From assembly GCF_003144115.1 (NCBI RefSeq), contig NW_020311998.1:880581-944580 (forward strand): a stretch of DNA of 64,000 nucleotides, in the 5' to 3' direction. Positions 11,434-23,300 of the stretch are shown here, in pieces. Position 1 is the first letter of the stretch, and the number at the start of each line of letters is the position of its first letter. Below the pieces are notes generated by a model. That model worked only from the letters and a program-made list of their open reading frames with translations. It was not told the DNA's origin and did not search any database. The DNA comes from Tilletiopsis washingtonensis (taxonomy: Eukaryota; Basidiomycota; Exobasidiomycetes; Entylomatales). Position numbers and translations under genes: made by a program.

Positions 11434-12760
11434 GCGGTGCGTGCGCGCGCGGTGGCGGCGGTGCTCCGGCAAGGAAGGGACGATGCTCTCTAGGAGGCGG
11501 AACGAAGGAAAGGAGAAAAGCGCAAGGGCCGTGCCAGCGCTGGAGGCTGGAATCTCTGCGCAACCGCGTCGACTGCCGAGCCGACGGCCGTGGTCCGCTG
11601 CCATGCCACGAGCTGGCTGCGCCGAGCTGGTCCGCCCCTCACTCCACACTCCTTTGGCTCGCCCTGCTCCCTCTCTCGCCTCACACTCTCATTCCCTCAC
11701 TCCTCTCATACAATGTACTTCTCTCGCTGCCTCGCAATCCTGATTTACCTGCATCCAAGGCTGCTTACCCCGTGCGCGCGAGGGGCAGAAGAAGAAGAGA
11801 TCACGATTAGGGCGCGCTGTCGAGAGTGGGCTACCGGCGGATGGAGAGGGAACGATGGTGGTACAGATGAGTGGAAGTGGGATCGGAGACTGGAGTGAAA
11901 CAGCGAAAGGGATGGGGGTGGAGAAAGGCTGAGATCGACGCAGGAGAAGGCGAAGACCTGAGTATGCGGCGAGAGAAGGACGGCGCGACGAGTTCGGGCC
12001 TGCTGGCAGTGCGAACTGCGATGCGCAGCTGCCCGACGTCGAGAATGAGGCGCAAGAGACGAGCTCAAAGACGTGCGAGGAGACTTGCAGGCGTGTCACG
12101 AGCATCAGAGGCTTGCCGGTACGGGCTCGCCGAGGCGGCGCGGCGGCCGATAAGGCCGCCAATGCGTGTCAAAGGGCGCCGGCAGCGACGAGCTTCACAG
12201 AGCTCTGGCCCGACTTCGTCGGAGCATGCCAGTCGGAAGCCGACACTGGCCGATCGAGCAGACGGATCTCGCTGGACGAGCGCGGTGCGGCATCGCCGGC
12301 GCAGCGGCGCAGGTCGGAGAAGCGCCCCAAGCTGGCCCGGGCGCGCCGGGAGATAAGATCGGGCGCGCATGCAGCGCGTTGCATCATCGCGCGTGTCGCG
12401 CCTTTGAATGCGAGGTAGCGGCCTCGTGGAAGTGGAAGTGTGTGAGGTCGTGAAGATGAGAAGAGCGGGTCGAAGAGGCGATCAGAGAGAACGGAGAGAG
12501 GCTGGAGGAGAGCGCAGCGCGGCCCGTGCGTGGGCGGCCGGCGGGGTGGAGGGACGCGGACGGCGGCGATGCCCGGGATCGGGGCGCGCGCGGCGTGCAT
12601 GAGTGATGCGAGATGCGGGCGGACGAGGCGCTCGATGCGAACGTGCTCGCGGTTGTGCGAGGAGGTGCGAGCGCCATCTAATCGTCGTCGAGCGCTCGCA
12701 ATGGCCGCCCCTTTCCTAAGATGGTGCACCATCGCCGTCGCCGCCCCTCACGCCGCGCGC
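11434..12760. other. Convergent intergenic region
   Basis: 1.33 kb between the stops of PIS1 (+) and the small Ser/Gln-rich gene (-). The part 11760-12060 is purine-rich on the + strand. Open frames here lack any domain or splice support. I see no RNA gene or repeat. Confidence 0.5.
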
Positions 12761-13207
12761 TCAGGCATCGCTGCCGCGCCGCCGTCGGCTCTCGACGCAC
12801 AGCCCGTCCGGGCCGGGCAGGAAGCAGATGTTCTGTTTCCGCTGCTGCTGTGGCTGTTGCTGTGGTTGCTGCTTCTGCTGTTGTTGCACGACGGGCTGCG
12901 TCTGCTGCACGGGCGTCGGCGGTGCCGAGCTCGTCGCCTCACGCGCCGGCGGCTTGGCGAGCACGGGCGCCGGGCCCGGCGAGCGCGGCTGCATGCTGAG
13001 TGCGCTCAGCGCCGCCAGGCGGCCGTTGCCGCCGGCGAGCGACGTGCCGAAGCTGGTGCGGCGCGGCGGCGGCATGTCGAACTGCGGCTGGCTCCAGAAG
13101 CGCGGCGCAAGGAACGCCGACGCGGGCGCCGAGCCGCGCCGTGCGGACGAGGAGGAGCTGGAGGAGTAGGAGCTCGAGCCGGACGAGGAGCCGGTGGGTG
13201 AGGACAT
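12761..13207 (-). CDS. Small Ser- and Gln-rich protein, unknown
   Basis: A 148-residue single-exon frame. It opens with a Ser/Gly/Tyr run (about residues 3-22), followed by a more ordinary segment FWSQPQFDMPPPRRTSFGTS and LAALSALSMQPRSP (about 35-75). Next comes a Pro/Thr stretch, a Gln-rich tract of about 25 residues (near 108-132), and an end with CFLPGPDGLCV and Arg/Ser. The frame stays open for 100 further codons upstream, but that part reads like 5' leader, so the start before MSSPTG was chosen. The central PPRRTSFG pattern is the kind of short conserved motif found in small fungal phosphoproteins. No function can be given. It has its own 2-kb upstream region, shared divergently with the gene at 15283. 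Confidence 0.55.
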   Translation of the reverse strand: MSSPTGSSSGSSSYSSSSSSSARRGSAPASAFLAPRFWSQPQFDMPPPRRTSFGTSLAGGNGRLAALSALSMQPRSPGPAPVLAKPPAREATSSAPPTPVQQTQPVVQQQQKQQPQQQPQQQRKQNICFLPGPDGLCVESRRRRGSDA

Positions 13208-15282
13208 GGCGGGCGCAGGTGGGGGTGTGCGGTGAGGGTGGTGGTGGGAGAGATGCAGAGACAAGGCTGAGAGCCGGCAGCTGCACAAGACAGACGCAGC
13301 GCAGCCAGCCGCGGCGGGTGCAACATCAGCCAGCGCGAGGCCAAGACGCCGTAGGCGCGCGCCGGCAGCGCAGCGGTGGCGTGGCAACAACAGGAGCAAG
13401 CGCGCGCCCCTGTTTTTGTATTGGGAAATACAATTTCGATGCCCAGCGCCCTGGCACCGCCCCTCTCTCCCCGCCCTGTCCATCGGTCGTGAAGTCTCCT
13501 CCTCCATTCAGCATCTGTCGCGACCGCTGTTGCCGGCGGCTGCTCGTCTTGGCCGGCTGGTGAGCAGAGCGGCGTGTGGGGCCGGCGCATGAGATGCTGC
13601 TCCCGACGGCCAGCGGCTGGCGCGCGCTGCGGTGGGCGCAGGGCGGCCGGCGCCAAAAAGCCAAAAATCGGCCAGAGGCAGCGAGGCGCAGGCGCGCGCG
13701 TCATCGCCTCCATGCTGCTCCCACGCTCTCCTCGCCCGGCCACTCCGGCTCGGAGCGACGCCGCGCAGCGCCTCCGTGCGCTGCCTCTCCCAGATGCGTC
13801 GCCTGGTGACGGCGACCATACGCTCACTGCGGCTGCTCTGGCCCGACCATCTTGTTGCGATCAGGTGTCCAAGCCGCGGAATAGAGCGAGCGCAGACCCT
13901 GCATGCTGCGCTCGGCCCGCTCGCCAGCGCCGAGCGCACATCTCGTTCCTGCGGCACTGGCCGTCCGATTTCCGCGCGGAAGGGCGGATGTTTGGTGTTG
14001 GAGATCGAGAAGCACACCCTGCATCCTTCACCTGTGCATGAAGCCTTGATGCGTTTGCTCGTCTGCGAAGCGAAGCTCTGGCCCGAGCGAGCTCTGCAGC
14101 CACGGCGCTCCTCACGCGACGCGCGTTGGTGGACGCATGCGGCGCGGCGCGGACGACGCCTCATGCCTGGCGCGCGCCACGCCGCAGGCGGGGAGGGCGC
14201 CACGCTGCCACTCCCCTCTCTCTGCGCCAACTGCGGCCGAGTGTCTGCATTAGAACTCACCTGTGCTTCCGTGAGATCTGCAAGGACCATGCGCATGATG
14301 CAGAACGACGTCGGAATCTGGGGGCCGAGAAGGGCGGCGGCGGAAGAACGTCTTTGGACGCTTCCTACGCGCAAGAGGTGGACGATGCTCACGGTCGATG
14401 CGCTGCAACGCGGGCCTGCTTAGAGCTCGTGCGGCCGACAGATAGAGATGGCCGTACCTGATGTCGCTCGGCTCAGAAAGAGTGCATCAGGCGACATATT
14501 GAGCCCATTCCCTCGTCGCTGTCTGCCTCACAGCCCCCGCAGTGGCATGCACGATGCTCAGAGCATGGCCTTGGCCTCCACCCCGGCGATCTCGCGCCCT
14601 GCCGCGCCAGCCACGTAGCAGCTCTTAGCCACATCTCAGCCTGCCGCGTCACTGCTAAAGCTCCGAGCAGGCTACGATCGTCGTGCACTAGCCACTGTCA
14701 GAGCAAGGCACGGTGTTGCGGTGCCGGAGGCGGGCAGACCGAGCAAGGGCCGGCGAGGAGGAGGAGCCACAGGCGGAGGCGAGCGAGGGCGGCTCGGAGA
14801 ATTGAGGCGCGCGCAGGCGTGGGAGCAGCCACACCGCAGGCAGGAGAGCAGTGCTCGGCGCGCCTCTAAGCTCCGCTGTCTCGCCCGCGCCGCTTGCGGC
14901 GATGCCGCAACGCGACGGCGCTCTCTGCGCCGCGCAGGCGCTGCACCTGCGGCTGCGGCTCAACACGCCGCCAGGTGAGACCGCCACGAAAGGCCGTGCC
15001 TTGCTCTGACGGTCTGGACTGGGACGGCTGCGTCTCGGCGGGCGGGCCACGCACGCTCCGGCTCCGACGCCGAGCGCAGAGGCACACCTACACACGCCGC
15101 AAGCAGCCGCACCGACCGCCGAGCCAGGTGCAGCCGTGCGACGGCCTGTCGCTTGTCGTCGGCGCCGCGCCGCATGCCATCATGCGACACCTGGGCAGGC
15201 GCAGCTCGTATAAGAGTGCCCACAGCCCCGCCGGTCGTCGCCCTCGACGCTGCCATCTCTCAACCTGCCCCCTTGTCCAGCA
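13208..15282. other. Long divergent intergenic region
   Basis: 2.07 kb between two start codons pointing apart. GC-rich, with many spurious frames on both strands. The only recognisable element is a TATA-like site at 15209. It is long for this gene-dense window, so an unrecognised transcript is possible. Confidence 0.5.
15209..15214 (+). promoter_or_regulatory. TATA-like box (TATAAG)
   Basis: TATAAG stands out in GC-rich surroundings 74 bases before the start codon at 15283, a plausible TATA spacing. Seen directly; the function is inferred. Confidence 0.5.
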
Positions 15283-17121
15283 ATGTTGTCGTCCGACCTC
15301 GGCGTCGACGTGAGCGGCGCGCTGCCGACGATCATCACCAGCCGGGCCGTGACGCCGCCGTTTGTGCCCTCGTCGCTGCACTCGCGGCCCTCGTCGCAGC
15401 TCGCTCCGCCTCTCTCGCGCTCGCCCTCGGCCTCGCGCCGCGCTCGCCGCGCCACGCGCCGCCCGCACACGTCCGACGGCGGCATCGAGACGGACAGCGT
15501 CTCGTCGTCGTTTGCCGCCGCCGCCGCGGCGCAGGCACAGGCGCTGAGCCGGCAGGCCTCCGTCGACACGCTCACCGCCTCGCTGGCCGCCGTGTCGGCG
15601 CAGCGACAGCGGCGTCTCTCGCTCGTCTCGCAGCCACCAAGCGAGTCGCCCAGCACGCCGCTGCCTCCGGTCCCCGCGGTGCCGCACCACATCCCTGCGT
15701 CGCCCGTGCTCGTCTCGCCCTCGGCACGCACGGCCGCCGACTCGCCGTTCCGCTGCAAGACGTGCAGCAAGCACGCATGGGACGCCAGCAGCAGCCACGC
15801 CGTGGGCGAGCGCTGCCTGCACACGCGCACGCGCAAGCGCCCCAGCACGACGCCCGAGCGCGGCGGTGACGGCGCAGCGCCACCTCCGACCTTCGGCCGC
15901 ATCGCCGCCGAGCTCAGTGGGCTGCCGGCACCGAGCCGCTTCGAGCTGCGCGCCCAGGATGCCGAGCGTCGAGCTCAGGCTCAGCGCAGTCCCGCCAGTC
16001 GGTCGCCCAAGCGTACGCCGCAGCCGACACAGCAAGCCGCCATGGCGCGCACCAAGAGCCTTGACCTCTCGCGCCCGCGCGACGGCTTCGTCGATGCGCC
16101 CGTCGATGTGCTGCCCGAGGACAGCGCCGCCGACGTCTCGCCCGCCGAAGGCCTGCGCCTCGACATCGCGCCCGCACAGCCGCGCGGCAGGAAGCACGTC
16201 GCGCAGGCCTCCGAGTCCAAGGCGCTGCGCTTCCACATGCCGGCGCAGAAGCGCAGCTCCGAGCTCCCCGCCCACATCTATCCGCGCACACCGGCACTGC
16301 ACGACGGCGAGCACGGTCTGGCGCTCTCTGGCGTGGAGTACGCCTCGCACAGCGACCGCGCGGCGCCAGAGGCCGTGCTGTACCTCCCCGTCTCGCCGCG
16401 CTTCTCCAGCAGCACGGCACACAGCATGCCCATGTTTACGCCCGAGGGCATCGAGGTCAAGGACGACTACTTCGACCTGCCGCCTCCCAAGGCTCGGCGG
16501 TCTAGCAAGACGTCGGAAGAGCCAACCAAGGCCAAGCAGAGCTCCTCGATACATAGCTCGCCGCTCGTCACCCCTCAGCCAAGCATCACCTACCACGCCA
16601 CGCCTTCTCCTTCCGTGCGGCAGGCACACCACGCACACAACCCCCTTCTGCCTGCGATGCCCTCGCCGACGTCGATCCTGCAAGAGCAAGAGCAGATCAC
16701 GGGCTACTCGCTCACGCCGACGGGCTCGCCAAAGTCGATCAACCTCACCCTCTCCTCCGCCGACGACTCGCCGCGCAGCATCGGCCGGCGCACGCTGCAT
16801 CGCGTGCCTAGCACACCCCCTACCACGCCGCCGACATCATGCCGCGCCTCCCTCAAGAGTCCGCGCCAGGGCGTGCCGTCGCTGCCGCCCTCTCCGATGC
16901 ACGAGCGCGAGCTGCGCCTGCCCAGCCAGCTCCCCGACTCGCACGGCAGCAAGGACAAGGCTGCAGCTGCCAAGACGTCGCAGGCCCTCCAGGCGCGCAG
17001 GATCTCGGAGCACAGCGTGTTCCAGTACAACGCTACCAAGGGCTCGGCGGCGCACGCCGAGAAGCACACCGACGTCGGCAGGAAGCGCGGCTTCTGGGCC
17101 GGGCTGAACTGCTTCAGCTAG
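15283..17121 (+). CDS. Single-exon disordered protein, unknown
   Basis: A 612-residue uninterrupted frame with a believable start 74 bases after a TATA-like box. Nearly all of it is low-complexity Ser/Pro/Ala/Arg with many SP and TP sites (possible proline-directed kinase targets). Islands of more ordinary sequence are FRCKTCSKHAWDAS (about 154-167, a CxxC followed by a later Cys), FGRIAAELSGLPAPSRFELR (about 206-225), MFTPEGIEVKDDYFDLPPP (about 385-403) and a hydrophobic C-terminus KRGFWAGLNCFS. The last Cys is third from the end, so this is not a CaaX box. An opposite-strand frame of 570 codons overlaps it; this strand is preferred because of the TATA box, the motif islands and lower Arg/Gly artefact composition. 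Function unknown; a cytoplasmic or nuclear regulatory scaffold is a guess. Confidence 0.7.
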   Translation: MLSSDLGVDVSGALPTIITSRAVTPPFVPSSLHSRPSSQLAPPLSRSPSASRRARRATRRPHTSDGGIETDSVSSSFAAAAAAQAQALSRQASVDTLTASLAAVSAQRQRRLSLVSQPPSESPSTPLPPVPAVPHHIPASPVLVSPSARTAADSPFRCKTCSKHAWDASSSHAVGERCLHTRTRKRPSTTPERGGDGAAPPPTFGRIAAELSGLPAPSRFELRAQDAERRAQAQRSPASRSPKRTPQPTQQAAMARTKSLDLSRPRDGFVDAPVDVLPEDSAADVSPAEGLRLDIAPAQPRGRKHVAQASESKALRFHMPAQKRSSELPAHIYPRTPALHDGEHGLALSGVEYASHSDRAAPEAVLYLPVSPRFSSSTAHSMPMFTPEGIEVKDDYFDLPPPKARRSSKTSEEPTKAKQSSSIHSSPLVTPQPSITYHATPSPSVRQAHHAHNPLLPAMPSPTSILQEQEQITGYSLTPTGSPKSINLTLSSADDSPRSIGRRTLHRVPSTPPTTPPTSCRASLKSPRQGVPSLPPSPMHERELRLPSQLPDSHGSKDKAAAAKTSQALQARRISEHSVFQYNATKGSAAHAEKHTDVGRKRGFWAGLNCFS

Positions 17122-17315
17122 CCCAATCAAGGCGTCTCTGTGCGCATCGCTACTCCTCGCAACTTCTTGACGGCCGGCCCCGCGGACGGGCTGGCCTCTT
17201 GCTGCACATCTCCTGTACATCACACTGCTCCGCCTCGCCTCGGATTAACAATACGTTCGTTGCAGATACAAGTACAGATGAGTGTGAAGTCCGCAGATAT
17301 GCCCGCATGGCGCTG

Positions 17316-20300
17316 TCACGACGGAGTGGGCGCGGGCGAGGAGGAGCGGCGGCCGAGGCCGAAGAGGGCGCGCGTGCGCTCGGCGGCCGCGGCAGCGAGG
17401 GAGCCATCGGCGTCCTCGGAGTCGCCGGGTCCGTCGCCCTCGCGGCCCAGCGGGCTGCTTGGTCGTCGGCTCATGAGAAAGGAGAGTGGGCTGCTGGCGC
17501 GGCGGTCGCCTAGGCTGCCCGCTCGGGGCGCCGGCGATGACTGGCGCGAGCTGCCACGCGGCGGCAGGGAGGCGCCGTGCTCGCTGAACGCAAACGTGTC
17601 GGTGGGCCGCAGCATGCGCCGCGCCTCCTCGCCGGGACTGCGCAGGCCGGGAGACGAGCCGTCGGGATCTGACGAGTGCGAGTCGTCGCGATCCATGCGC
17701 ACCGTCTCGTGCGTGGCGCCACTCGAGCCCGAGCCCGAGCGCGGCCGGAGGCGCTTCGTGATGAAGCGAGAGAAGCGGCCGGGACTGGCAGTGGATGCGC
17801 GAGAGGCCGTCGTGTTGCCCGAGTGCGGCTCGTCGGCATCGCTCTCGGGCACCTCGCGCTCCTGCTCGGCCTCTTCGTCCGACGAGCCATCCTCCTCGAG
17901 ATCGCTCAGCATCGACTGCGGCGACTCGGGCGTGTCCGGCTCGTCGTCGCGCGAGAGTAGCATGCTGCTCGTCGGCGTCGGCGGCTCCACGCGCACGCTG
18001 AGGCCGGCGCCCGAGGCGATGCGCGCAGGCAGATGTGCGCGCAGCGAGGTGCGCCGCGGCCGGTGATTGAGCACGCCGCGCAGAATGCTCGTCTTCTGGC
18101 CCCACGCGGCGCGGATGATGTCGCGCTTGAAGTGGTTCGCCAGGTCGACGTACGCCCACGTGCGGTTGCGGTACTCGATGTTCGGCGAGTGGAAGACAAG
18201 GTCGTAGACATTCGTGATGCTCTTCTCCTTCTCGCCCTTGTACGAGAGGTTGAAGATCGTGTCGGAGATCTTGACGAGCACAAACGTGCGGTTCGACGCC
18301 GCGCGCTGCCGCATCTCCGCTGCGTTACGGCTCACGATCGCCATGTGGCTGTCGGGATCAGACTCCTCGTCCGAGTCTGGGCGAGATCCGGCGCCTTGCG
18401 GCGTCGCTGGGCGCGAGCGTGACGAGTCACGCCCGCTGCCATTCGTGTAGCTCGCCGAGCGAGTGCTGCTGGGACGTCGCGGTCGGTCTCCGACCAGTTC
18501 CGTTGAGCCACGGACGGACGCAGTCGGCGGACTGACGCGAGCCTCTTCGCTGGCCTCGCTACGCTCGTTGCCGTGTCCGGACCGGAAGAGCCGCGTCAGA
18601 CGCCCGCCGCGGGTCCGCTTGCTCTTCGCAGACGTTGCCGTCTTGGCTGAGTCGGTCGCGTCCGGCGAGCGAGACTCGTCTTCGTCCGCCTTCTGCTTTT
18701 GATTGCGACGCTCACGTTCCCGCTTCGAGCCGAAGATGTACTCCATGAGCTGGGAGCCGACCTTGCTCTCCAGCTGCAGGCGCATCGGGTGCAGCTTGAA
18801 GTCGAACTGATCCACGATCGAGATGCCACCGACGGGTGCCATGACTGACCACATTGCGTCGAGGAATCGCCCGCGCTGCGCCATTGCGTGGTTTGCCGCG
18901 GCGCCCTTCTTGTACTTGGACAAGATCTCGGCGAAGAAGGCGTCGGGATGCACGTTGACAGCCGAGAGGTCGGCGATCGACAGCGTGTTGGCCGCCGAGT
19001 TGTCGGTCTGCGCGTCATCAGGGTCAGCAGCAGGCAGAGCTTGTGAACAGCTCGCGACTGACCTTGTTCAGCCAGGTGAAGCTGGCACCCTTGACCGACA
19101 GTTTCGCAAGCAGCTCGCCCTCGTCGGCGCCCATCATGCTCCAGGTGATGTCTTGGGCCACGGCCTCGACGCGCAGCGCCGACTTCTTGTCCTTGTCTGA
19201 GCCGGAGGAGTGCTCCTCGGAGGTTGCAATCGCCTCCATGATGAGGTTGAGCTCGTCGAGCATGTCCTGCATCTCCGCCTTGAGCGCGAGCAGATCGAGT
19301 CGGCCGTGCTCGTTGAGGTGCTCAAAGTGCATGAGATACTGCGCGTGCAGCTCGCGCGCGTGGCGGATGCGGTACTGCAGGCCAGCGACCACCTCGGACA
19401 GGCCCGACGTGTCGCTGAAGTCGTGGCTGAAGAGCATTGTCTCGAGTCGCTTCGAGTGCTCGCGGTACGCGGGATCGCGATAGAGCAGCAGGTCGGTGAC
19501 CACGTTGTAGATGGCGGCGAAGTGGCTCGCATCAGCCACGACGCCGAAGCGTGGGCAGCGCAGGCGGGCAAGGTCCATGTGGTGCACGAGGTGGTCGATG
19601 GCAGGATTGCTGCCGGTCTCGTCTGCCGCGACGGGACGGGACGAGTCGTTGAGACGCAGCTTGTTGAACTTGTCGTAGCGCACGCTCGCGTCAGTGTGCG
19701 GCACCACGCGATCGAAGTCGTTCGTCTCGTACTGCGACGCCATGATGTGAGCCGGGCCTCTGCACAGCGTCGCTGCACACTCACTCTGAAGTCGACGAGC
19801 GTCTCGAGCGGCACATAGACAAAGCCGGACCGCTCGTTGGCCGTGGCGAGGAAGGTGCAGCTGTCGCTCGGGTGGAAGGCCTGGAGGCCGTCGAGCGTGA
19901 AGTAGTTGCGGTGCAGCACGCGCTCGTTGACCGAGTCCTCCTCCGACCGCGGGTCGATGACGGAGAAGTTGCGCAGGCGGGTGCGTGTTGCCGTGAGCAC
20001 GATCGTGGAGCGCTCGTCCATCTCGCTGCGGAGCACGATCTGCGGCTTGATCAGCACGCAGATTGTGCTCCGCCGCACGTCGAATTGATCCGAGATGCCC
20101 TCGCTCGCGTCGATGTCATCATCGAGAAGTGACGAATCCGGACCGTCCTCGGTGGGGCTCTCGACCATCACTTGGTTAGCCGTCTGCGTCAGCAGTCCCT
20201 GCAGCAGATCGATGGCTTTCTTCTCCTCGACAGGTGTGGCGCCGTCAGTGTCGCGTGTCCGCTTGCGACTCTGCTGTCGCCGACGGCGAGATCCGCGGCT

Positions 20301-23300
20301 CGAGGTGCTGCCGTGGCGCTTCGCATCTGAGGCTTCATCTGCGTCCTCATCTGCGTGGCTCTTGCTCTCGTCCTCGTGATCCTCGCCTTCGTGCCGCGCC
20401 GACAGCTCGCGGATGTAGCGCACGGCGCGAGCGGTGAGATGGTGCACCACACCGCGACGCTGGCGCGAGCTGAGGTAGTACTTGAGCAGCACGTCTCGCG
20501 TTGTGTTGCTGAAGAAGATCGTCGGGTTGTGCACAAGATGGCGGTTGTTGAACGACTCCCAGTCCGCGTACATGTGTGGCATGGCCAGCTTGTCCGAGCC
20601 GTGGCCCGCGCTACCCTTTGTCACGGGAAAGGCCGTCGGAGGCTCGCGACTGTCCGGCACTCGGTGCTCGTGCTTCAGCGCAGAGAGGTAGGTGGTGATG
20701 AGCTGAATCTTCTTCCGCAGGCTAGCAGCAGCCTCATGGTCGCGATCGGCGCCGCAGAGCTTGTCGAGCTCGGCATGCAGCTGACTGATGCGCTCGTCGC
20801 CCAGAGCCTGTTGCACGTCGAACGAGTGCGGGCCTTGGCCCACCAGGCACGTGTGCGAGTCTTCGCGCCCGAACTTGGTGAACTCCAGCCGCAGGATCTC
20901 CTCCTGCTGCTGCTCTGTCGCGCGCCTGCTCTGCTTCGACTGGCTGGCCTGGCTGGCTGTGCGGTGCGAGCGCTCGCGCTGCGACTCGAGCCGGCGATGG
21001 TAGTTGAAGTGCGGGCAGACCATGGCCTGCGCCAGCTTGACCTTCGGATCCTCGCCGGACTCCGGCGGCTTCCAGTCGACCTCGATGAAGTCGCGGATGT
21101 CGAGCCACTCGAGGTCGCGGTCAGAGAGCGTGCAGTCGCCGGCGAAGATGTCCCTCTCGCCTTCAGCTGCCGCACTGACGGGGTCCTCATCCGACGGGAA
21201 GAGGCGCTTGTCTGGCTCCGTGAACTGCGCGCAGAGCGTGCGCAGGTCGATCTTGTCCAGGTCCATCTCGGCCTCGTAGAACGGCTTGTGGAACACCTTC
21301 TTCTTGCTGTCGCCGAACTCGGGCCGGTCCTTGAGCATCTCCTGCTGGCGCTGGTGCATGTCGAGGTGGAAGGTGCCGACGCGCGCCTTGACGCCGATGA
21401 GCGTGGTGCGTCCCGGTGCCCAGTCGGCGCGAATGTCCTGCGGATACACGTGCGAGATGAACAGCGGAGCAAGGTCGAAGCGGTACTTGAGCGTGGCGAG
21501 GTGGCGGCCGAACTTGGGCGACTGCACCTGCGCCTCGGGGAACAGCGGGCCCTGGCGGATGGGCAGACTCATGGCGCCGTTGAACAGGCGCATCCACGCC
21601 CAGAAGTTCTCCCACGCCAGCGGCGTGAAGTAGAAGTTGTTGGCCGACGAGTCGCCGGCCGTCGAGCTGCTTGACGGCCGGACGGTGTAGTCCTGCAGCC
21701 CGTCTGGGCGGGAGAAGATGGAAAGCGAGAAGTGGATGTGGTCGGTGCGGTAGCCAGCGAACGAGTCACCCTGCGGTGCCGAGGCGTCAGTATAGCAGAA
21801 ACATTAGGCAGCAAGAGACGCACCCTCTCGCTCTCGGGCAGCGTGTCCAGGTACTCTTTCGTCCGCGTGTGCACCTCCCAGTGCGGCTTGGCGTCGAAGA
21901 AGCGGCACTCGCGGTAGAAGGCCGGGCCGGAGCAGCGCGGCGTGCGCTTGCACGTCTCGTCGGTACAGGTGCGCTCGCACTTGATGCCGATGCCCCAGCG
22001 CACGCCGTTCGTCAGCCGCAGCACGATCTTGCGGAAGTCGATCTCCTCGGTGTAGCGATGGCCCGCGGACAGCAGCGTCGCGTTGCCGGACCGGCGGTCG
22101 GACTCGTCCGGGTCCTGCCGCTTGTCCGTGACACCCGTGGCGGCCTGGTCGATGTAGTCGCGCAGGTCTGGGATGGCCAGCAGGAACTGGTGGGACAGGA
22201 TCTGGAACACCTCCTGGTCCGGGTTCTGCTGGTTGAGGCGCACGTCGACGTTGCCGCGCCAGCACATGACCCAGCCGGAGCCGTGGCCCAGGATGGAGTA
22301 CGGGTCGCGGCTGCCTTTCTGTGAGACGCGCATGCGTCAGCGGCCAGACTCTTAGATCATCGCGGCACTTACGAGGTAGAGGTGCAGCTCGCCGTCGCCG
22401 ACGAACTGAATGCCAAATCGGCCGTGAACCACCAGCGGAAGCTGCAAGAGCACCGGTCAGCTGCGCACTCAAGCCCATTCGCCTCTGCAGCTCACCTTGT
22501 CCCAGAAGCCGAGCTTAGCAGACGGATCGTGCGGCGGGCTGGTGACCGTGTCGAGCACGCGCGTCATGTCGTGGATGGCCGGCTGCATCGACTGGCCCCA
22601 CGTCGCGCGCGTCGGGTACGACGTGTTGATCCTGATGGTCGGCGAGCCGTAGAACTTGACCGGCATGGCCATCTTCGGCACGGAGATGCCGTACTCCTTG
22701 GCGTCGGCCAGGCCCGTCGCCGCCGGCACCACCACAGCCGGCACGTGGCGAATCGACTCGCGGCCGCCGCAGTGCTCGGCGAGCACGACGTCGCCCTCCA
22801 GATCCCACGAGCGCAGGTCGTCTGGCTGGTCGCGATGCATCGGCGGAATGTGGAGCAGCGGCATGGGGTAGTCGCGCAGCTGGATGCGCCACTCGGCCAT
22901 GCGCCAGCGCAGGTGCATCGGCACGAGCAAAGAGTAGCCGAGGTCGCGCGGCACGCCGTTGCCCTGCTCATGGATGAAGTCGCGGAGCTTGTCTTGCGCG
23001 AAGGACGGAGGCCCAATGTCGAGGGCCAGCTTGCTCATGCTCGAGCGGAAGAGCGGCGGAGCGCGCGCCGGGGTGATCATCTTGATCGGCAGCTCGCTGG
23101 ACACGCGCTGTGTCGGGTAGCGGCCGTAGATGCGCCGGGCCGCTGCTTCCTCACGACGGCTCATCTCGAGGTACGCGTTCTTCGAGCGGCGGATCCAGCT
23201 CGAGGCATTGAAGGCGTCGAGCTGCTCGCGTGCCTTCTTGACGGCTGCGCTCGTGCGCTGCTGGAAGTGCTGGTTGACCGCAGCCGGATCGTGCTCGGCG

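Noticed and set aside
15088-16800. A 570-codon - strand frame opposite the gene at 15283.
   Set aside because: Arg/Gly-rich artefact; the + strand has a TATA-like box, a sensible start and ordinary motif islands.
17062-17121. CaaX prenylation signal at the end of the disordered protein (GLNCFS).
   Set aside because: The Cys is third from the end, not fourth, so the box is not formed.
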